A stretch of 64,000 nt of DNA. It comes from Armatimonadota bacterium. Lineage in GTDB: Bacteria > Armatimonadota > Fimbriimonadia > Fimbriimonadales > Fimbriimonadaceae. How positions within the stretch are numbered: the stretch's first letter is position 1; the number at the start of each line of letters is the position of its first letter. Shown here one piece after another: positions 57,674 through 64,000 of the stretch. The position numbers and the translations under genes are program-made. Under the pieces are notes generated by a model. The model was not told the DNA's origin. It did not search any database and worked only from the letters and a program-made list of their open reading frames with translations. The stretch covers positions 29,213 to 93,212 of the forward strand of contig JAIUNY010000012.1 of the NCBI GenBank assembly GCA_020161505.1. The letters are read 5' to 3'.

Positions 57674-57738
57674 CCCGGCCTTTGGCCACCCTCCCCCGAC
57701 GGGAGCCGGTGGAGGGCGTCGATTGAGAATCGTCCGTG
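57674..57738. repeat. Dispersed hairpin repeat R2
   Basis: CCCGGCCTTTGGCCACCC start and CGTCCGTG end match R1 (19908-19971). The inner arms CCCTCCCCCG and CCGGTGGAGGG pair with each other but differ in sequence from R1. Confidence 0.75.
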
Positions 57739-57810
57739 GAAGCCATCTGTTGGCAAGGGTACAGAGCGTCCCGACCCTGGAGGGATCGGGGCACCGACGG
57801 AACCACAGGA

Positions 57811-58665
57811 TCACCCCAGAGCCTCCGCGATCTTGAGCCAGGCCTCCCAGGGCACCTCGTGGGGCCGGATGGTCGGAGAGAGCCCGAGCTCCCCGAGCAC
57901 CGAGGAGACATCCCCAGACCCGCGCAGATTGTTCGCCAGCGTCTTCCGGGGTTGGACAAATCCTCGACGCACCCAGGGGAAGACCCTTTCCTGAAGATGG
58001 GACAAGTTCACATCCGCGCGCGGGCGGAAGTCGAGCACGATGCTCTCGACCTTGGGCGGCGGTCGGAACGCCCCGGGAGGCACGAGGCACACGCGAGAGA
58101 CCTCGAACACCGCCTGGATGACCACGCTCAGATTCCCCCGATTGCGATCCCCAACCGGAGCCAGGATCTTGTCCCCAACTTCCCTTTGCATCATCAGAAC
58201 CGCCCGGTCGATCAGCCCACTGCACCCGACGACTTTTTCCAGAAGGGGACCGGTGATGTTGTAAGGCATGTTGCTGACGATCCCGACGGGCTGCGGTAAC
58301 TCGCGGAGAGCCCCGGCCCAATCAAATTGCAGAGCATCGCCTTCGGTCACCCGTGCGAGCGGAGCGAAGTCGCGCAACGCAGGAATCACCCCAGGATCGA
58401 TTTCGACGGCATGAACGGGCAAGCGTTCGCTCATCGGGCGGGTGATCACTCCGACGCCAGGGCCGATCTCTAAAACCGAAGCAAGGCCATCGGTGCGATT
58501 CACAATCGCGTCGATGACCTTGCTGGAGGTCAGCCAGTGCTGACCGAACTGCTTTTTGGTGCCCAGACCATGTCGGGCGAGAACTTCGCTTAGCGTCCCC
58601 GGAGCCTCATGCCCTTGGTGTGCCGATCCTGGAAGATGTGAACTTTCACCTTCCGGCGACCCCAT
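57811..58665 (-). CDS. rsmA: 16S rRNA dimethyladenosine transferase
   Basis: About 284 residues from ATG 58665 (ATG 58695 is also in frame). After about 33 unconserved residues the KsgA core begins with KKQFGQHWL, then LEIGPGVGVIT (SAM site), a catalytic NMPYNIT in the place of the usual NLPYNI, and a C-terminal FRPPPKVES. It dimethylates two adenosines near the 3' end of 16S rRNA. The start lies 76-106 bases inside the upstream 3D-domain gene on the same strand, so the extra N-terminus is encoded by overlap. Confidence 0.93.
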   Translation of the reverse strand: MGSPEGESSHLPGSAHQGHEAPGTLSEVLARHGLGTKKQFGQHWLTSSKVIDAIVNRTDGLASVLEIGPGVGVITRPMSERLPVHAVEIDPGVIPALRDFAPLARVTEGDALQFDWAGALRELPQPVGIVSNMPYNITGPLLEKVVGCSGLIDRAVLMMQREVGDKILAPVGDRNRGNLSVVIQAVFEVSRVCLVPPGAFRPPPKVESIVLDFRPRADVNLSHLQERVFPWVRRGFVQPRKTLANNLRGSGDVSSVLGELGLSPTIRPHEVPWEAWLKIAEALG

Positions 58666-59252
58666 CTCAGAGCTGCTTGGCGATCCGTGATGCATACGTC
58701 GATCTTGTTACCCTTAATTGCGCCTCCCGTGTCGGCGGCAACGGCAAATCCGTAGCCCTCCACGAAAACAAGCGTACCGAGCGGGATGACTTTGGGGTCG
58801 GTCGCGACCACGCCAAATCCGGCGCGGAGACCGCTGGCGGTGATGCCTTTTCCATTGCCATCGCTCGGGAGATAGGCGGTCGATTCCATCGTGACCACCT
58901 TGGCTCGGGTGAACGAACCGCGGTCGGTGCCTTGAAATCCGGCGCGTCCCATGTGGAACACGGCGTCAGTCGGCTTTTGAATCGATTCTTCGCGATCCGT
59001 CTTGACGACTTCTCCTTCAACCAGGTGCTTGGTGATCGTGATGGTTTTGACGCCGTCTTTTCCGTCCGTAACCTTCTTCACTCGACCTGGGGTGAGATCG
59101 CGATTGAAAACATATTTGACTTCAAACGGAATCTTTTCGGTTTTCACCTCTACGATCCGGTTTGCGTCTTCTGTCTGCCGTGCGATGGCTTGAATCGGGT
59201 GACTGAGCACCACGAACGCCATCCCCAGCGCGACGAGGATTGATCTCCGCAT
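58590..59252 (-). CDS. G5 and 3D domain cell-wall protein
   Basis: 220 residues: signal peptide (ending PIQAIARQ), a G5 domain (about 27-95, VEVKTEKIPFEVKYVFNRDLTPG and DGKDGVKTITITKHLVEGEVV) and a 3D domain (about 120-215, ESTAYLPSDGNGKGITASGLRAGFGVVATDPKVIPLGT and AADTGGAIKGNKIDVCITDRQAALRWG) with its three conserved Asp. This pairing occurs in resuscitation-promoting-factor-like and YuiC-type proteins that act on peptidoglycan. It is secreted. The ATG at 59252 has GAGG upstream and a TATAAC box about 40 bases before it. Confidence 0.88.
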   Translation of the reverse strand: MRRSILVALGMAFVVLSHPIQAIARQTEDANRIVEVKTEKIPFEVKYVFNRDLTPGRVKKVTDGKDGVKTITITKHLVEGEVVKTDREESIQKPTDAVFHMGRAGFQGTDRGSFTRAKVVTMESTAYLPSDGNGKGITASGLRAGFGVVATDPKVIPLGTLVFVEGYGFAVAADTGGAIKGNKIDVCITDRQAALRWGRRKVKVHIFQDRHTKGMRLRGR

Positions 59253-59440
59253 TTGGGGAACCTCTTGCGTGCCCGATTGCGCGAGCAAACCGGGTTATAC
59301 CTAGACAGTTTTCGGCCCAACCTTCAAAGAGTCTCGAATCTTTTCCCCAAAATCCTAGGGCTTTGGGCGTGGTTTTGAGGGTGGATACGGGATTTTTCGC
59401 CCGGACCTTGACAGGTTTTGGATTCGGCCCTGTTCCAGGT

Positions 59441-60259
59441 TCAACGCTTGATGAGGCTGATCGGACAGGGGTTGCCCTCGCTGGAGGTCAGAAGATCGCG
59501 GCTGTCGCGGGTGAAAGTGATCGCTTCTCCCTGCTTTTCTGCGGGCAGAGTGATTGCGGTCGGCTTGCTCTTGACCCAGTTGCCAAAGGCTCGCGGGGCG
59601 GTGAAGAGGAGGGCCCCCGTGTAGGTGCGGATCACGACTTCCTTTTGATTCGGGCTCACCGCTGCTCCCGTGACGAGTTTGCCCCCGAGGCCCTGGGTGT
59701 CGACATCGAGATTGGCGACTTTCGCAAGTTTGTAGGCGCCAGGCTTCTTCGGGGACGGCAGGGTGTAGACCACGGTTTCGTTGTCGCGTGCCTTGGTGAT
59801 CAGCCAGATATCTCCTGAGCCTGTGACGAAAAAGCCTTCACAGTCGCGAGCCTGGTCGGGATACGTGATGGTATAGGTCTCGATCTTGCTGATTTCCCCC
59901 GACTTGGCTCCGGAGGTCGGCTCCTCGACGCGGTGGATCTGGATGTCCTTGCGCTTACGCGCGTTATCGCCAATATCGCCCAAATAAAGATAGCTCTTGC
60001 TCCCGATTTTCGCCGCCGCCATTTCTTCCCAATCGATTGCCTTGATGCCTTTGAGCGAGAAGATCCCGGTGACTTTGCCCTTCGTGTCGAATCGCCAAAA
60101 GCGAGCGGTGTCGCCGCTATCGTTGTGGGTGTAGAAGACTCCGTTTTGGGTTGGGCTCGCCGAAAGGCCCGAGCTCTCGTTCAGCTCCTGATCGGTGATC
60201 TGGCAGAAGAGGGTGGGCTTTTGCCAGGCGATTGTGGCGACAAGGAGCGCGGAAATCAT
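59441..60259 (-). CDS. Exported beta-propeller-like protein
   Basis: 272 residues with a signal peptide (about 1-12) and a start ELNESSGLSASPTQNGVFYTHNDSGDTARFWRFDTKG that is shared by many bacterial secreted proteins of unknown function with an SMP-30/propeller-like fold. A calcium-site-like pattern follows in AIDWEEMAAA and YLYLGDIGDNARKR. Not recognised as an enzyme. It is a single gene between the 3D protein and ogg. Confidence 0.6.
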   Translation of the reverse strand: MISALLVATIAWQKPTLFCQITDQELNESSGLSASPTQNGVFYTHNDSGDTARFWRFDTKGKVTGIFSLKGIKAIDWEEMAAAKIGSKSYLYLGDIGDNARKRKDIQIHRVEEPTSGAKSGEISKIETYTITYPDQARDCEGFFVTGSGDIWLITKARDNETVVYTLPSPKKPGAYKLAKVANLDVDTQGLGGKLVTGAAVSPNQKEVVIRTYTGALLFTAPRAFGNWVKSKPTAITLPAEKQGEAITFTRDSRDLLTSSEGNPCPISLIKR

Positions 60260-60265
60260 GCCGCC

Positions 60266-60271
60266 AGGGTA
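60266..60271 (-). promoter_or_regulatory. -10 box before the propeller-like gene
   Basis: TACCCT, preceded by GG, ends 6 bases before the ATG on the minus strand. Confidence 0.45.
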
Positions 60272-60277
60272 CCAGGG

Positions 60278-63180
<2,903 letters not shown>

Positions 63181-63186
63181 TCAGGA

Positions 63187-63192
63187 ACTTTA
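63187..63192 (-). promoter_or_regulatory. -10 box before ligA
   Basis: TAAAGT, preceded by GG, ends 6 bases before the ligA ATG on the minus strand. Confidence 0.5.
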
Positions 63193-63237
63193 CCGCCTGC
63201 ATCGCCCCGGACTTGGAGTTACGTCCGGGTGAATGGG

Positions 63238-63243
63238 TAACGT
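63238..63243 (+). promoter_or_regulatory. -10 box before the reductase gene at 63253
   Basis: TAACGT, preceded by GG, ends 9 bases before the ATG. Confidence 0.45.
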
Positions 63244-63252
63244 GATGGGGCT

Positions 63253-63807
63253 ATGGCGAAGCTCATCATGTGGAATCTCCTCAGCCTCGATGGCTCCTAT
63301 GATTCAGACCAACCGTGGGAGCTGAGCTGGCATCTCAAGGTCTGGGGAGACGAGCTTCAAGAGTTCTCCTTGACTCAGTTGCGAACGGCGGGCATGCTGC
63401 TGTTTGGGCGCAAAACCTACGAAGGAATGGCGGCTTACTGGGCGAGCGAGACGGGCGAGATCGCCGACTTCATGAATTCCCTTCCCAAAGCAGTCGTCTC
63501 GCGTACGCTCTCGAAGGTCGATTGGGCTGGCACGAGGATCCTCTCTGGAGACCTGCGGGAGGAAATCGAGGGCATCAAAGCCTCCAGCGAGGGGGACATT
63601 TACGTGTTTGGGAGCGGTGAGCTTTGTCAGTCGCTGATGGCCCTGAAACTGTTCGATGAGTACCGCATTGGGATTGCTCCTGTCATCGAAGGCTCGGGGC
63701 GGCGGCTGTTCGCGAATGAGGGCATCGACGAACTTCTCCATCTGGAAGAGATGATTCAGCACTCGACGGGTTGTGTGATTCTTCGATATTCAGCGACGGG
63801 GGTGTGA
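63253..63807 (+). CDS. RibD C-terminal / DHFR-like reductase
   Basis: 184 residues of the DHFR-fold family (PF01872-like): KLIMWNLLSLDGSYDS start, LLFGRKTYEGMAAYW, KAVVSRTLSKVDW, GDIYVFGSGELCQSLM and DEYRIGIAPVIEGSGRRLF. Stand-alone members are NADPH reductases of unknown substrate, often annotated as dihydrofolate reductase family; they are not the true FolA. Divergent from ligA. Confidence 0.9.
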   Translation: MAKLIMWNLLSLDGSYDSDQPWELSWHLKVWGDELQEFSLTQLRTAGMLLFGRKTYEGMAAYWASETGEIADFMNSLPKAVVSRTLSKVDWAGTRILSGDLREEIEGIKASSEGDIYVFGSGELCQSLMALKLFDEYRIGIAPVIEGSGRRLFANEGIDELLHLEEMIQHSTGCVILRYSATGV

Positions 63808-63845
63808 GCGGAACCGGGCCGAGGCTGCCGAAGTGGGCCGCCCCA

Positions 63846-63867
63846 CCCGCCCTTTGGGCACCCTCCC
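63846..63867. repeat. Partial copy of the dispersed repeat (R3)
   Basis: CCCGCCCTTTGGGCACCC then TCCC matches the first block of R1 and R2 with compensating changes in the small hairpin (GCCC-TTT-GGGC). Confidence 0.6.
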
Positions 63868-63872
63868 CGAGT

Positions 63873-63936
63873 CAAGTGTCAAGTGTCAATACATTCGTGA
63901 CACTTCAGGACACGACATCCGTGACACTTTGAGGTC
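63873..63936. repeat. Repeated TGTCA/TGACA motifs, possible mobile-element end
   Basis: Two overlapping AAGTGTCA (63874, 63881), two TGACACTT (63898, 63922) in inverted orientation, and a 13-base direct repeat ACAT(T/C)CGTGACAC (63891 and 63915) at a 24-base period. The arrangement recalls multi-site transposase-binding ends of some insertion sequences. No transposase is inside the window. Confidence 0.4.
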
Positions 63937-64000
63937 GTCAAGGGGTGCGAGTTTGACATCGCAGAAGTAGACTTCAAGCACTCCTGTGGTGCTGCATTCC

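Larger units (their letters stand above)
57414..57810. other. Hairpin-rich non-coding block
   Basis: About 400 bases with no gene and an unusual density of palindromes: five perfect or near-perfect hairpins plus dispersed repeat R2. Open frames crossing it have no domain character and run through the hairpins. Confidence 0.7.

Noticed and set aside
57410..58321. 303-residue frame running through the hairpin block into rsmA
   Set aside because: It crosses five perfect palindromes and overlaps rsmA in another frame; no domain character.

Overview
The window looks like a piece of a diderm, GC-rich chromosome from the Armatimonadota, most likely near Fimbriimonadales. The evidence is a large paralogous set of major-pilin-like proteins with the N-terminal signature [18 protein letters not shown] followed by [10 protein letters not shown] know this combination mainly from that phylum. 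PEP-CTERM proteins, a PilB-HDOD-PilT locus, lipoproteins and a bacterial-type nuo gene set fit this. Placement is from memory of protein families, not from a search. No rRNA, tRNA or CRISPR array was seen; the one RNA gene is the SRP RNA.

Layout. 0-5.4 kb: DinB-like protein, secreted protein, then pilB, an HDOD protein and pilT (type IV pilus motors). 5.4-10.9 kb: a RelE/HigB-type toxin-antitoxin pair, purB, a small membrane protein, two paralogous exported proteins set among a degenerate palindromic repeat, and an HTH-membrane-TPR protein. 10.9-21.1 kb, mostly minus strand: dnaX-ybaB-recR-purD, the SRP RNA, an ABC-2 exporter with a TPR-like partner, trpC-trpF and trpD. 21.2-36.1 kb: NADH dehydrogenase genes nuoA, nuoC, nuoD, nuoE and nuoF in conventional order but broken apart by six prepilin + small-lipoprotein gene pairs, a GNAT enzyme and a PEP-CTERM protein; nuoB is absent from its usual place. 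36.1-41.6 kb: quinone-reductase-like enzyme with a TetR regulator, an XRE-cupin regulator, a seventh prepilin, a second PEP-CTERM protein and a Pif1-like helicase. 41.7-48.8 kb: MacB-like permease, a minor pseudopilin, thrS, exported and unknown proteins, a TIGR00266/AIM24 protein and a MATE exporter. 48.8-54.9 kb, minus strand: glycosyltransferase, GDP-mannose 3,5-epimerase-like and GDP-fucose-synthase-like enzymes, then folP, aspartate kinase and an ACT protein joined by 4-base overlaps. 54.9-63.8 kb: aldo/keto reductase, DoxX, queG, a hairpin-rich non-coding block, rsmA, a G5/3D cell-wall protein, an exported beta-propeller-like protein, ogg, ligA and a RibD/DHFR-like reductase. The right edge carries short repeats that may be the end of a mobile element.

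The most interesting theme is the repeated two-gene module: a secreted pilin-like protein of about 300 residues followed by a lipoprotein of 60-75 residues. The modules fall into two sub-classes in which pilin sequence, lipoprotein sequence and gene spacing change together. They are inserted between nuo genes. The pilin genes have long structured leaders with ribosome binding sites. By contrast most ordinary genes that begin a transcript here, including the nuo genes, have a TANNNT box ending about 6-15 bases before the start codon, which predicts leaderless or nearly leaderless mRNAs.
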